A stretch of DNA of 64,000 nt from Geodermatophilus bullaregiensis (GCF_016907675.1 NZ_JAFBCJ010000001.1:2914001-2978000), one strand, 5' to 3'; shown: positions 36,821 to 46,150, counted from the first letter of the stretch. Made by a program: numbers and translations. Notes: generated by a model from the letters alone, not told the origin.

Positions 36821-37419
36821 TGAGCGGCACTCCCGGGCGCCCGCTGAGCGCGGAGCTGTCCGAGCAACTGGTCGCGGTCGCCGTCGACATCCTCGCCGAG
36901 GAGGGCTGGGGACGGCTCAACAGCGACCGCGTCGCCGCCCGGGCCCGGGCGGGCAAGGCCGGCATCTACCGGCGCTGGGCGTCGATGTCGGCCCTGGCCC
37001 GTTCGGCCGTCGGGCGCTTCACGCTGGTCGGCGCGCCCGACGACGAGGGCTCGGTGCGCGGCGACCTCGCGGCCCTGGTCGCGTCGTGGCAGCGGCCGCT
37101 GACCCGCGAGGAGCGGGCCGTGGCCAGCATCGTCGGTGCCGCCCGGCACGACGAGGACCTGCGCGCCGGGCTCGACGCGGCGCTGGTGCGCCCGCTGACC
37201 GCGGTCGTCGAGGGCCTCGGCGCGCGCTGGGCCGAGCGGGACGAGGAGCCGGTGCCGGCCGAGCGGCTGGCCCTGCTGCGCTCGGTGCTCGAGGCCTTCT
37301 GGTGGCAGCGGCTGACCGCCGCCGGTGACGGCGCGATGGTCGCCGAGCACGTCGAGCAGGTCGTCGACGACGTCCTGCTGCCGATCGTGCTCCCCGCCGC
37401 GGTGCCCGTCCACCGCTGA
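36820..37419 (+). CDS. TetR-family regulator
   Basis: About 199 residues. The N-terminal helix-turn-helix is LSEQLVAVAVDILAEEGWGR then SDRVAARARAGKAGIYRRWA, and the C-terminal region resembles the TetR ligand-binding domain of the AcrR-like group (LEAFWWQRLTAAGDGAMVAE). Two in-frame GTGs (36802 and 36820) precede the fold; neither has a ribosome site. I favour 36820 because the inverted repeat just upstream looks like an operator. The upstream 100 bases are noticeably AT-richer than their surroundings. Its targets are unknown. Confidence 0.85.
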   Translation: MSGTPGRPLSAELSEQLVAVAVDILAEEGWGRLNSDRVAARARAGKAGIYRRWASMSALARSAVGRFTLVGAPDDEGSVRGDLAALVASWQRPLTREERAVASIVGAARHDEDLRAGLDAALVRPLTAVVEGLGARWAERDEEPVPAERLALLRSVLEAFWWQRLTAAGDGAMVAEHVEQVVDDVLLPIVLPAAVPVHR

Positions 37420-37519
37420 GGCACCCGGGCCGGTCCCCCGGCTCGCGAGGCGCGCGTCCCCGGGGCGTGCGCCCCTGTGGCGTGTCCTGGACGCGCCGCC
37501 CGGCAGCCGGCCGGCCCGG

Positions 37520-38227
37520 TCAGCAGGCGCGCAGCGCCCCGGGCCGCACGGGGTCCTCGCCGGTGACGAACTGCTCCGTCACGTCGACCTCGAAGCGGGT
37601 GAGCAGCCGCGCGGCCAGCTCCCGGGCCGCCGCGGCCAGTGCGGGGACGTCCTCCGGCGCCGGCAGGGGATCGCGCGGCCCGGTGGCCAGCACCCGCGTG
37701 GTGGCCACCCACGTGGCCGCGACCAGGCCTGCGGTCACCGCCGGTCGCACGGGGCGCGGCGACTCCGCACCGGGACCGGTCCAGGCCTCCAGCAGCGCGG
37801 CCCGCACCCGGCCCTCGCACTCGTGCACCAGCTCCCGCTCGGCGGCCTGCAGTCCCGGCGAGGACCCCAGGACGGACACCACGCGGCGGCCCTCCGGGGT
37901 GGCCAGCCCCTCGACGTGGTCGCCGATGGCGCCGGCCAGGTGCTCGCGGAGCGCCCGGAGCGCCGGGACGCCGGCCGGCCGCTCCCGGACGGCGGCCTCC
38001 GGGGCCGACACCCACGGCGCCCGCCCGGACCAGTAGAGCTCCTCCTTGGTGGCGAAGTGGTTGAACACCGTCTGCACCGCCACGTCCGCCGTGGCCGCGA
38101 CGTCGGCGATGGTCACGGTGTCGAAGCCGTGCTCGGCGAAGAGCCGCTGGGCCGTCTCGCGGACGTGCGCGCGGGTCAGTGCCTTCTTCTGCGCCCGGCG
38201 GGATTGCTCACTCACGGTAGAGACCAT
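37520..38227 (-). CDS. TetR-family regulator
   Basis: A 235-residue regulator with HTH ALTRAHVRETAQRLFAEHGF and VTIADVAATADVAVQTVFNH at about residues 15-59, then a ligand-binding helical domain with C-terminal QFVTGEDPVRPGALRAC. Start at ATG 38227 or GTG 38215. The direct repeat AGAGAC-CAT-AGAGAC at 38221-38235 overlaps the start and could be an operator half-site pair. It is divergent from the HAD hydrolase gene, a common layout for TetR targets. Confidence 0.87.
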   Translation of the reverse strand: MVSTVSEQSRRAQKKALTRAHVRETAQRLFAEHGFDTVTIADVAATADVAVQTVFNHFATKEELYWSGRAPWVSAPEAAVRERPAGVPALRALREHLAGAIGDHVEGLATPEGRRVVSVLGSSPGLQAAERELVHECEGRVRAALLEAWTGPGAESPRPVRPAVTAGLVAATWVATTRVLATGPRDPLPAPEDVPALAAAARELAARLLTRFEVDVTEQFVTGEDPVRPGALRAC

Positions 38228-38346
38228 AGAGACGCTGTGCGCGCGGCCTGATCGGTGCAGGCGGGGTCGACCGCCGACGGGGCCGGCGGCCGCTCGTGCG
38301 GGCCGGCCGGGGTTCGGCTCCGGTGGGGCTGGGCAGTGCCCCCGCC

Positions 38347-39012
38347 GTGAACCCGCACCTGGTCGCCGTCCTCGACGTCGACGGCACGCTCGTCGACACC
38401 AACTACCAGCACGCGCTCGCCTGGTACCGCGCGTTCCGCTCGCTCGGCGAGACGTTCCCCGTCTGGCGGATCCACCGGCTCATCGGCATGGGCGGTGACC
38501 AGCTGGTCGGCGCCATCGGTGGTGAGGAGCTCGAGCGGCGGGTCGGCGAGCAGGCGCGTGAGCGCTGGGTCGAGGAGGTCGACGCGCTGATCGACGAGGT
38601 CGCGCCGCTGCCCGGTGCGCGCGACCTGCTCGCCGGTCTGCGCGAGCGCGGCCACCGGGTGGTGCTGGCCAGCTCGGGCAAGCCGCACCACGTGGACCAC
38701 TACCTCGACCTGCTCGACGCCCGGGGCCTCGCCGAGGCCTGGACGACGAGTGGGGACGTCGAGGCGACCAAGCCCGCCCCTGACCTGCTCCAGGTGGCCC
38801 TGCGCAAGCTGGGCGAGCCGGAGGACGCGGCCAGCGCGCTGGTCGGGGACTCGGTGTGGGACGTGCAGGCCGCCGGGAACGCCGGCATGCCCGCCGTGGT
38901 CGTGCGCTCGGGCGGCTTCGGGGACGACGAGCTGCGCGAGGCCGGGGCAGTGGCCCTCTTCGACACCCCCGGCGACCTGCTCGCGGGCCTCGACGGGACG
39001 CCGCTGGCGTGA
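38347..39012 (+). CDS. HAD-superfamily hydrolase
   Basis: A 221-residue phosphatase-like protein of the beta-phosphoglucomutase/phosphoglycolate phosphatase type. Motif I is VLDVDGTLVDTN (nucleophile Asp), with the cap domain after it; motif II is VLASSGKP, motif III includes the Lys of EATKPAPDLL and motif IV is ALVGDSVWDVQAAGNAG. The substrate is unknown. GTG 38347 is selected because the family starts here; GTGs at 38296 and 38323 would add a Gly/Pro-rich tail. The following gene overlaps its stop by GTGA. Confidence 0.87.
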   Translation: MNPHLVAVLDVDGTLVDTNYQHALAWYRAFRSLGETFPVWRIHRLIGMGGDQLVGAIGGEELERRVGEQARERWVEEVDALIDEVAPLPGARDLLAGLRERGHRVVLASSGKPHHVDHYLDLLDARGLAEAWTTSGDVEATKPAPDLLQVALRKLGEPEDAASALVGDSVWDVQAAGNAGMPAVVVRSGGFGDDELREAGAVALFDTPGDLLAGLDGTPLA

Positions 39013-39959
39013 GCCTGCGGGTCGGCCTGGTCGGCGCCGGAGGGGTGGGCGCCCGCCACGGGCGCACGCTGACCGGCCTGGACGGCGTCGAGCTGGTGGG
39101 GGTCACCGACGCCGTCCCGCACGCGGCCGCCGCGCTGGCCGCCGAGCTGGGCGTGCCCGCCGTCGACGACGTCGGCCGGCTGCTCGGGTCGAGCCTGGAC
39201 GCCGTCTGGCTGTGCGTGCCGCCGTTCGCCCACGGGGAGCTCGAGCTCACCGTGGTGCGGGCCGGCCTGCCGCTGTTCGTGGAGAAGCCGCTCGGCGCCG
39301 GGCGCGCCGTCGCCGAGGAGGTGGCCGCCGCCGTCGCCGACGCGGGGGTGCCGACGGCGACCGGCTACCACTGGCGGCACCTGGACACCGTGACCGCCGC
39401 CCGCGCGGTGTGCGCCGCCGCCCCGCCGCGGCTGGTCTCGGCCACCTGGCTGGACAAGGTGCCGCCCCCGGCCTGGTGGGCGCGCGCCGAGCGCTCGGGC
39501 GGGCAGGTCGTCGAGCAGGCCACCCACGTGCTCGACCTCGCCCGCCTGCTCGCCGGGGAGGTGGCCGAGGTGCAGGCCGTGGCGGCGCCGTCGTCGGCGG
39601 AGGGCCGGGACGTCGACGACGCCACGGCGGCGGTGCTCCGGTTCGCCTCCGGCGCGGTCGGCACCCTGACCGCGGCCTGCGCGCAGCCGGCCAAGACCCG
39701 CGCCGGCATCGAGCTGTCCTGCGCCGGCGCCGCCGTCGAGCTCACCGAGACCTCCCTGGCCGTGACCACGGCGGCCGGCACCGAGCGCTCCGAGCCCGCG
39801 GTCGACGCCCGCACCGCCGTCGACCGGGCCTTCGTCGACCTGCTGGTCGGCGGCACCCGCGCCGGGGGGCTGGTCGACTACGCCGAGGCGCTGCGCACCC
39901 ACCGGCTGGCCGTCGCGATCGCCGAGTCCGCGCGCACCGGGGAGCCCGTGCGCCCCTGA
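39009..39959 (+). CDS. Gfo/Idh/MocA-family oxidoreductase
   Basis: A 316-residue NAD(P)-dependent sugar or inositol dehydrogenase-like protein. It has the Rossmann motif VGLVGAGGVGARHGRTL, the family EKP motif in LFVEKPLGAGRA (about residue 96) and the active-site His region GGQVVEQATHVLDLARLLAG. GTG 39009 overlaps the HAD gene stop, so the two are translationally coupled and may act on one sugar-phosphate pathway (inference). Its 3' end overlaps the 3' end of the opposite-strand glycosyltransferase gene by 82 bases. Confidence 0.9.
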   Translation: MSLRVGLVGAGGVGARHGRTLTGLDGVELVGVTDAVPHAAAALAAELGVPAVDDVGRLLGSSLDAVWLCVPPFAHGELELTVVRAGLPLFVEKPLGAGRAVAEEVAAAVADAGVPTATGYHWRHLDTVTAARAVCAAAPPRLVSATWLDKVPPPAWWARAERSGGQVVEQATHVLDLARLLAGEVAEVQAVAAPSSAEGRDVDDATAAVLRFASGAVGTLTAACAQPAKTRAGIELSCAGAAVELTETSLAVTTAAGTERSEPAVDARTAVDRAFVDLLVGGTRAGGLVDYAEALRTHRLAVAIAESARTGEPVRP

Positions 39960-41107
39960 CCGGCCCGGCGGAGCACCTCGGCGTAGACCCGCTCGTAGGC
40001 CGCCGCCATGACGGCCGGGGCGAACCGCCGTCGCGCCTCCTCCGCGCAGGCCAGCGGGTCGATCCGGCCGATCCGGGCCAGCGCCGCGGTGAAGCCGGCC
40101 TCGTCGTGGGCCAGCAGCCCGGTGCGCCCGTCGTCGACCAGCGAGGGCAGGCAGCCGCGGGCCATGGCCACCACCGGTGTGCCGGCCGCCAGCGCCTCGC
40201 AGACCGCGGTCCCGCCGGGCTCCTCCCAGCGGATCGGGAACAGCACCGCCCGGGCGCGGCGCAGCAGGTCGGCCTTGCGCGCGCCGGCCACGCCGCCCAC
40301 CCAGCGCGCCTGCTCGCCGTCGAGCAGCGGGTCGACGCACGCGCGGAACCAGGCGACGTCAGGGTGGGCCAGCGCCGGGTGCCCGGGCGTGGCCAGGGCG
40401 GCGTCGAGGGCGGCGCGGTCGGGCAGGGGGCCGACCGGACCGGCGAGGACGAGCGGGACCCCGGCGGCGCGGCAGGCGCGCACGGCGGTGTCGGTGCCCT
40501 TGAGCTCGCACAGCCGCGACAGCACGAGCACGGCGTCGTCGCGCTCCTCGCGCGGCAGCGGCGGCGGCCCGTCGACCGGCACCGCCAGCGGGACGGCGGC
40601 CAGGGTCTGCCGGCGCAGCCGGTCCGGGCCCCGGGTCACCTGGCTGTCGGAGACGCCGGCGAAGAACACCCGGCCGCGGCCGTCGAAGCGCTCGTAGAAG
40701 TCGGCGTTGCGGTGCAGGTCCCAGTGCAGGGTCTGCAGCACCGGGGGCGCGGCCGGGCCGAGCGCGCCGAGCACCGCCGGGCCGACGACCTCGAGGTGGG
40801 TGTGCACCAGGTCGAAGGGCTCCCCGGCGGCCGTGGCCGCGGTGACGGCGTCGGCGACCGCCAGCGCGTGCGCGTGCGCCACCCCCACGACCTGGGAGTA
40901 GGGGGCGCCGAGTGAGTCGAAGCGGCCGCCGGGGAAGGCGCTGACCAGGCCGTCGACGGGCAGCGTCGAGTCCCCGGAGGCGGCCAGGACGACGGTGTGG
41001 CCGCGGGCGCGCAGCTCGGTGACGAGCGTGGCGACGACGTTCTCCAGGCCGCCGTAGCCCTCCGGCGGGACGGGCAGCCAGGGACCGGCGTCCACCAGCA
41101 GCCTCAC
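39878..41107 (-). CDS. GT4-like family glycosyltransferase
   Basis: A 409-residue GT-B glycosyltransferase. The N-terminal PVPPEGYGGLENVVATLVTE is the acceptor-side Gly-rich loop, and the donor-side domain includes SRLCELKGTDTAVRACRAAG, FPIRWEEPGGTAVCEALAAG with the EPGG donor loop, and TPVVAMARGCLPSLVDDGRT. GTG 41107 overlaps the stop of the GpgS gene (GTGA), so they are one operon. A role in glucosylglycerate-derived glycosides is plausible from context. The last 27 codons overlap the convergent Gfo/Idh gene. Confidence 0.88.
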   Translation of the reverse strand: MRLLVDAGPWLPVPPEGYGGLENVVATLVTELRARGHTVVLAASGDSTLPVDGLVSAFPGGRFDSLGAPYSQVVGVAHAHALAVADAVTAATAAGEPFDLVHTHLEVVGPAVLGALGPAAPPVLQTLHWDLHRNADFYERFDGRGRVFFAGVSDSQVTRGPDRLRRQTLAAVPLAVPVDGPPPLPREERDDAVLVLSRLCELKGTDTAVRACRAAGVPLVLAGPVGPLPDRAALDAALATPGHPALAHPDVAWFRACVDPLLDGEQARWVGGVAGARKADLLRRARAVLFPIRWEEPGGTAVCEALAAGTPVVAMARGCLPSLVDDGRTGLLAHDEAGFTAALARIGRIDPLACAEEARRRFAPAVMAAAYERVYAEVLRRAGQGRTGSPVRADSAIATASRWVRSASA

Positions 41108-42099
41108 CGGCGGCGCCCCTGCGCGCCGGCCGCCGCCCGCACCGTCTGCATGGGCGGCCGCTCGGTGACGCCGACGTCCCAGCTCACCGCCTCCACGCCG
41201 TCGCCGGTGCGCAGGAACTGCAGCAGGTCCGGGGCCGGCGCGCCGCCGCGCGGGAGCCGGGCCATCGCCGTCTGCAGGATCTGCCCGGCCATGCGGCCCA
41301 GTGCGGCGTCGGACTGGTGGCCGTGGCGGCGGGAGCCGAGGTCGACCTGCGCCAGCGCGTCGACACCGGCCAGCGCGGCCAGGTCGACCAGCAGGCCGAA
41401 CTCGACGCCGTAGCCGGAGAAGAACGGCACCTGCTCGAGCAGCTCGCGGCGGCCGGCGTACTCGCCCGAGAGCGGCTGGACGAACCCGGCCAGCTGCGGC
41501 CAGAACGCGTTGAGCAGCGGCCGGGCGACCAGCTCGGTCACCCGCCCGCCGCCGGAGGGGACGATCCCCTCGGTCGTGGACAGCGGGCGGTCGTAGAGCG
41601 CCTTGACGTAGCCGATGCCCGGCTCGGTGAGCAGCGGGCCCAGCAGGCCGACGACGAACTGCGGGTCGAAGCCGACCAGGTCGGCGTCGACGAAGACGAC
41701 GAGGTCGCCGCTGGTGGCCGCCAGTCCCTTCCACAGCGCCTCGCCTTTGCCCGGCACCCGGCCGTGGGCGGGCAGGACGGTGGCGACGTCGACGACGCGC
41801 GCACCGGCGTCCGCGGCGACCGCGGCGGTGCGGTCGGCCGACCCGCTGTCGACGACGACCACCTCGTCGACCAGCGGCGCGCGCAGCACGAGCTCCTCGC
41901 GGATCGTGGTGACGATCGCGCCGACGGTGGCCTCCTCGTCGAGCGCCGGCAGCACGACGCTGACCGTGGTCCCCTGGGCGCTCCGGGCGGCGGCCAGCTC
42001 GGCTGCCGACCACGTGGCGGCGGAGAAGGTGCGCCGGCGCAGCCAGCGGTGGACGTCAGGGCGCACGGGCTGTTCCCCCTGGTCAGGCGCCGGCTCCAC
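41104..42099 (-). CDS. gpgS: Glucosyl-3-phosphoglycerate synthase (GpgS, GT81)
   Basis: A 331-residue GT-A glycosyltransferase that moves glucose from an NDP-sugar to 3-phosphoglycerate, the first step towards glucosylglycerate and methylglucose polysaccharides. Diagnostic parts are TVSVVLPALDEEATVGAIV, VVVDSGSADRTA, HGRVPGKGEALWKGLAA, the metal-binding FVDADLVG (about residue 137), GRVTELVARPLLN and the acceptor-side SGEYAGRRELLEQVPFFSGYG. GTG 42099 is the start. A second copy of the family follows upstream. Confidence 0.92.
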   Translation of the reverse strand: MEPAPDQGEQPVRPDVHRWLRRRTFSAATWSAAELAAARSAQGTTVSVVLPALDEEATVGAIVTTIREELVLRAPLVDEVVVVDSGSADRTAAVAADAGARVVDVATVLPAHGRVPGKGEALWKGLAATSGDLVVFVDADLVGFDPQFVVGLLGPLLTEPGIGYVKALYDRPLSTTEGIVPSGGGRVTELVARPLLNAFWPQLAGFVQPLSGEYAGRRELLEQVPFFSGYGVEFGLLVDLAALAGVDALAQVDLGSRRHGHQSDAALGRMAGQILQTAMARLPRGGAPAPDLLQFLRTGDGVEAVSWDVGVTERPPMQTVRAAAGAQGRRR

Positions 42100-42275
42100 T
42101 GCGCGGCGCGGGTCCCCCGGCGCGACAGCATGCCGTACGGGACGTCGTCCGTGCGGAGAGCGCGCACCCCGTCCGTGGGCAGCGTCCTCCTCGGTGCGTG
42201 AGCGTCGCCGTCACCTTGCGCAGGGTCACGCCGCGTCCGTGTGGGGGACCGCCCCGGCCACGGACCGTGAGGTCC

Positions 42276-43253
42276 TCAGACGGCGCCGGCGCGGTCGGCC
42301 CGGTACTCCGCGACGCCGACCATCGGCGGCCGCTCGTCGACGGCCACGGACGTGCTGACCGGGACGAACCCACCGCCGCCGTCGCTGCGGAACTGGGTGA
42401 GCAGCCCGCCGGCGTCGGCGCGGACGCCGGGGACGCGCGAGAGCACCGCCGACACCACCTGGCCGGCCATCCGGCCGAGCGCCTCCTGGTCCTGCGAGGT
42501 GTGCCGGCGGACGCCGAGGTCCACCTGCGCCAGGCCGGGCAGGCCGAGCAGCCCCAGCAGGTCGACCAGCAGGCCGACCTCGACGCCGTAGCCGGACAGG
42601 AACGGCACCTGCTCCAGCGCCGAGCGGCGGCCGGCGTACTCGCCGCCCAGCGGCTGCACGAACCCGGCCAGCTCCGGCCACAGCGCGTCGAGCAGCGGCC
42701 GGGCGGTCAGCTCGGTGACCCGGCCGCCGCCGGCGGGGGAGGTGTGGCCGGACAGTTCCAGCGGCCGGGTGTAGCAGCCCTTGACGTAGCCGACCTGCGG
42801 ATCGGTGAGCAGCGGGGCGAGCAGGCCGGGCACGTAGTGCGTCACGTCGCCGAGCAGGTCGGCGTCCAGGAAGACCAGCAGGTCGCCGGTGGTGGCCGCC
42901 AGCGACTTCCACAGCGCCTCGCCCTTGCCCGGCCGGGTGCCGTGGGCGGGCAGCACGTCGGCGGTGGCGACGACGTCGGCGCCGGCGGCCCGGGCGACCT
43001 CGGCGGTGCGGTCGGTGGAGTCGGAGTCGACGACGAGCAGCTCGTCGACCAGCGGGACCCGCCGCACCCACCGCTCGACGAGATCCCCGGCCAGCCGGCC
43101 GACCGTGGCCTCCTCGTCGCGGGCGGGGAGCACGACGCTCACCCGGTGCCCGCCCCGGCGCTTGGCCCGGAGCAGGGCCGCGACGTCGAGGTCGGCGGCC
43201 GAGCGGGCGGTGTACGTGCGGCCGGAGAACCAGGCGCGGGCGTCGGGTCGCAT
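42276..43253 (-). CDS. GpgS paralogue (GT81 glycosyltransferase)
   Basis: A 325-residue paralogue of the adjacent GpgS with all core elements: SVVLPARDEEATVGRLA, VVDSDSTDRTAEVAR, HGTRPGKGEALWKSLAA, FLDADLLGD, GGRVTELTARPLLDALWPEL and GGEYAGRRSALEQVPFLSGYG. The N-terminal end is about 20 residues shorter and diverged, and the segment after the DxD differs (THYVPGLLAPLLTD). The two are transcribed in the same direction, 177 bases apart. Either is a candidate for the housekeeping enzyme; different donor or acceptor preference is possible. Confidence 0.9.
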   Translation of the reverse strand: MRPDARAWFSGRTYTARSAADLDVAALLRAKRRGGHRVSVVLPARDEEATVGRLAGDLVERWVRRVPLVDELLVVDSDSTDRTAEVARAAGADVVATADVLPAHGTRPGKGEALWKSLAATTGDLLVFLDADLLGDVTHYVPGLLAPLLTDPQVGYVKGCYTRPLELSGHTSPAGGGRVTELTARPLLDALWPELAGFVQPLGGEYAGRRSALEQVPFLSGYGVEVGLLVDLLGLLGLPGLAQVDLGVRRHTSQDQEALGRMAGQVVSAVLSRVPGVRADAGGLLTQFRSDGGGGFVPVSTSVAVDERPPMVGVAEYRADRAGAV

Positions 43254-43340
43254 CGGCCCACTGTCGTGGACACGGCGCGAGCGGCGCCACGGTGGCGGGC
43301 GGAGTTCACGTCGCCGTGGCCGGGCGTTCGCGGCGGGGCC

Positions 43341-45494
43341 TCACACCCGGCTGGGGTCGGCCTCCCGCAGTGCCGCCGGGCTGTCGGGGCCGACGGCGGC
43401 GTCCGTCCCGTCGGGCTCCGGGTGGCCGAGCTCGGTGAGCCAGCCGCGCAGCACCCGGTGCAGGTGCTCGGCGCCGACGACCTCGCCCGGCGCGGTCAGC
43501 GTCCGGGGGTGGGCGAGGAAGCCGCGCTGCTGGGGACCGCCGAGCCCGCCGTGCGACCCGACGTGCGGCTCGAAGGGCGAGGCCTCATCGGTGTCGGGGT
43601 CGTAGCGGCTGTTGACCACGACGTCGGGGCAGTGCGGGAACCCGGAGACCCGGGTCACCAGCGCGGCCGCGTGCTCGCCGTAGGGCGCCAGCGGGTCCTC
43701 GCCGAGCACCTCCCGGGTGGCCAGCCGGTGCACCCCGTCGCGGCCGAGGACCACCGGCCCCTGGTCCTCGGAGTGCACCAGCAGGAAGCCCACGCCGTCG
43801 TGGTCGACCAGGGCCGGCAGCAGGTCGGGCCAGTGGTGCTCGATCTCCTCCAGCGGCACCCGGCCCGGCAGGTCGGGGAACGAGATCGCGGCGGTGTGCC
43901 CGGAGACGACGACCACCACCCCCGGCGCCACCCGGGCCACGCGGCCGGGCTGCCCCGGCGGCGTGCGGTGCCGGTGCTCGGCGGCGCCGGCGGTCTCCAC
44001 CCGCTCGCGCAGCCGGCGGGCGATGACCCCGGGCCCGGACGCGGCCTCGGCCAGCGCGGAGGCGACCTGCCAGCCCTCGGCCGGCCGCCGGCTGTCCCGG
44101 GGCTCCCCGCCGCGCTGTCCGGGCGGCGGGGAGCCGCCGCAGTGCCGCCCGACGAAGGCCTCGATCGTCTCCCCGAAGCGCTGGGCGAACGCCTCGCCCT
44201 GCGTCTGGCCGTGGTCGGAGAGCAGCACCAGGTGGTAGGGGCGCGGGCCGAGCTGGACCGCGCGGGCCAGCCGGCCGATCTGCTGGTCGATGCTGCGCAG
44301 CACCTCGAGGGTGTCGAAGCGCTCGACGCCGCTGTGGTGGGCGACCTCGTCGTAGCCGAGGAAGTCGGCGTACACCACCGGCCGGCCGGCCAGCACGTCC
44401 TCGAGGATGGCGGCGACGACGACGTCGCGGGCGACGACCGTCGTCCCCGGCCGGGCCAGCGGGTAGACCCCGCCCCGGCTGACCCGCGGGCGCACGTCGG
44501 CGCGGCGCTGGCGGGCGGCGGCCGCGAGCTCGCGGTAGACGTCGGCCAGCGACGTCCCGAGCGTGCGGACGGCGTTCACCGGGTTGGCGAAGTAGGCGTA
44601 GTAGCCCCCGCCCACCCGGTCGCGGCGCCGCCCGGCCCGCCGCGGCGCCACCAGTGGCAGCGAGCTCATGGTCAGGCTGACGAACGGGGCGTCGCCGCTG
44701 AACAGGTTGCCGCGGCTGGCGCCGCCGCCGGCGAGCAGCCCGCGGCCGTCGGAGTGCCGCCGCTCGACCTCGGCGGCGTCGGACGGGCGCGACACCGCGA
44801 CGACGTGGTCGCGGTCCTTCTCGTACCAGCGGAAGCCCGGGACGTCGTGGTTGGAGCCGTGCAGGATGCCGCACACGGAGGCGCCGGTCTGCGAGCTCCA
44901 GTCGGTGTGCCACGAGGTCAGCGCGTGGCTGCCCGAGCGCAGCCACGCGGCCAGTGTGGGCATCGACCCGTCGCGGACGGCGCGGCGGGCGACGTCGGCA
45001 CCCAGGCCGTCGATCTGCAGGAACAGCACGCCGGGCGGGCAGGGCTCCAGGCTGGCGCCGCCCGCACGGCGCCGGGCACGGCGGAAGAACACCTCGTCCT
45101 CGTCGATGGCCAGCGCGCTGCTGACCACCGCCGTCACCGCGGCCATGGCGACGACGACGAGCACGCCGGTGCGCAGGTCGGCCACGACCACGCCCGGCAC
45201 GGCGAAGGAGACGGCGAGCACCGCGGCCCCCAGCAGCAGGAAGCTGCCCAGCCCCAGGGTGAACAGCGCGACCGGCAGGGCCACGCGCATCACCAGCGGC
45301 CAGACGACCCCGGCGAGCAGTCCGAGCAGCAGGGCGGCCAGCGGTGGCTGCCACCAGCCGCCCGTCGCGAAGCCGTCGAGCCAGCGGTCGAGGACGACGA
45401 GGGCCAGCGTGGTCAGCAGCCAGGTGAGCAGCACCCGGGCCGTCGTCCGCCCGCGGCCGAGCACCCGGCCACCCGGGCCGCCCGGCCGGCTCAC
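43341..45494 (-). CDS. Holin-like membrane domain fused to alkaline-phosphatase-superfamily phosphodiesterase
   Basis: A 717-residue protein. Residues about 15-120 contain four transmembrane helices of the phage-holin-4 type. From about residue 145 a type I phosphodiesterase/nucleotide pyrophosphatase domain begins: LFLQIDGLGADVARRAV (metal Asp), SSQTGASVCGILHGSN (nucleophile Thr), ADFLGYDEVAHHSG, LLSDHGQTQGEAF and PHVGSHGGLGG. The catalytic part probably faces one side of the membrane; the orientation cannot be settled here. GTG 45494 overlaps the DedA gene stop by GTGA. Confidence 0.85.
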   Translation of the reverse strand: MSRPGGPGGRVLGRGRTTARVLLTWLLTTLALVVLDRWLDGFATGGWWQPPLAALLLGLLAGVVWPLVMRVALPVALFTLGLGSFLLLGAAVLAVSFAVPGVVVADLRTGVLVVVAMAAVTAVVSSALAIDEDEVFFRRARRRAGGASLEPCPPGVLFLQIDGLGADVARRAVRDGSMPTLAAWLRSGSHALTSWHTDWSSQTGASVCGILHGSNHDVPGFRWYEKDRDHVVAVSRPSDAAEVERRHSDGRGLLAGGGASRGNLFSGDAPFVSLTMSSLPLVAPRRAGRRRDRVGGGYYAYFANPVNAVRTLGTSLADVYRELAAAARQRRADVRPRVSRGGVYPLARPGTTVVARDVVVAAILEDVLAGRPVVYADFLGYDEVAHHSGVERFDTLEVLRSIDQQIGRLARAVQLGPRPYHLVLLSDHGQTQGEAFAQRFGETIEAFVGRHCGGSPPPGQRGGEPRDSRRPAEGWQVASALAEAASGPGVIARRLRERVETAGAAEHRHRTPPGQPGRVARVAPGVVVVVSGHTAAISFPDLPGRVPLEEIEHHWPDLLPALVDHDGVGFLLVHSEDQGPVVLGRDGVHRLATREVLGEDPLAPYGEHAAALVTRVSGFPHCPDVVVNSRYDPDTDEASPFEPHVGSHGGLGGPQQRGFLAHPRTLTAPGEVVGAEHLHRVLRGWLTELGHPEPDGTDAAVGPDSPAALREADPSRV

Positions 45495-46150
45495 GCCGGG
45501 CCGCACGGCGTCGGGGTGTCCTCGTCCTCCGGCTCTCCCACGGGCGCGGGGTGCCGCCTGCGGTGCGCCCCCGCGAGGTTGAGCACCGCCCCGACGAGGA
45601 GCACGAGCAGGGTGGCCACCAGCGTGGCCAGGAGCGGGTTGTCGAAGACGCCCCCGCTGACGACGCCGATCACCGCGTAGGCGCAGGCCCACAGCGCCGC
45701 GGCGAGCAGCGACGCCGGCAGCAGCCGCCGCCACGGGTAGGCCAGCGCCCCCGCCGCCAGCAGCACGGGGATGCGGCCGGCGGGCAGCAGCCGGCCGGCG
45801 ATGACTATCTGCCAGCCGTGCCGGCGGAACTGCTCGCGCACCTCCTCGATGCGGTCGGCGTGCTGGCCGCGCGCCACCCAGCGCAGCGCGGCCGGTCCGC
45901 CGTACCGGCAGACGGCGAAGGTGAGGACGTCGCCGGCCCAGGCGCCGAGCGTGGAGAGCAGGAGCACCAGCGTCAGGTCGAGCCGGCCCGTGCTGGTGGC
46001 CAGGGCCGCGGCGGCGCCGACCACCGCCCCGGTGGGCACGACCGGCACGACCGAGCCCAGCAGCACGCCGCCGAGGACGACCGGGTAGCCGAGCGTCGAG
46101 CCGTCGGTCCAGCTCGCCGCCAGCGTCCCCGCCGCGGTCACCGCGCTCAC
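45491..46150 (-). CDS. DedA-family membrane protein
   Basis: A 219-residue membrane protein with a DedA/SNARE-associated domain: GSVVPVVPTGAVVGAAAALA, the re-entrant LGAWAGDVLTFAVCRYGG, and the characteristic Arg-containing VIAGRLLPAGRIPVLLAAG. DedA proteins are proposed undecaprenyl-phosphate or phospholipid translocases. GTG 46150 overlaps the upstream MBL gene stop, and its own stop overlaps the phosphodiesterase gene, making a tightly coupled three-gene operon. The C-terminal tail is charged and cytoplasmic. Confidence 0.88.
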   Translation of the reverse strand: MSAVTAAGTLAASWTDGSTLGYPVVLGGVLLGSVVPVVPTGAVVGAAAALATSTGRLDLTLVLLLSTLGAWAGDVLTFAVCRYGGPAALRWVARGQHADRIEEVREQFRRHGWQIVIAGRLLPAGRIPVLLAAGALAYPWRRLLPASLLAAALWACAYAVIGVVSGGVFDNPLLATLVATLLVLLVGAVLNLAGAHRRRHPAPVGEPEDEDTPTPCGPA

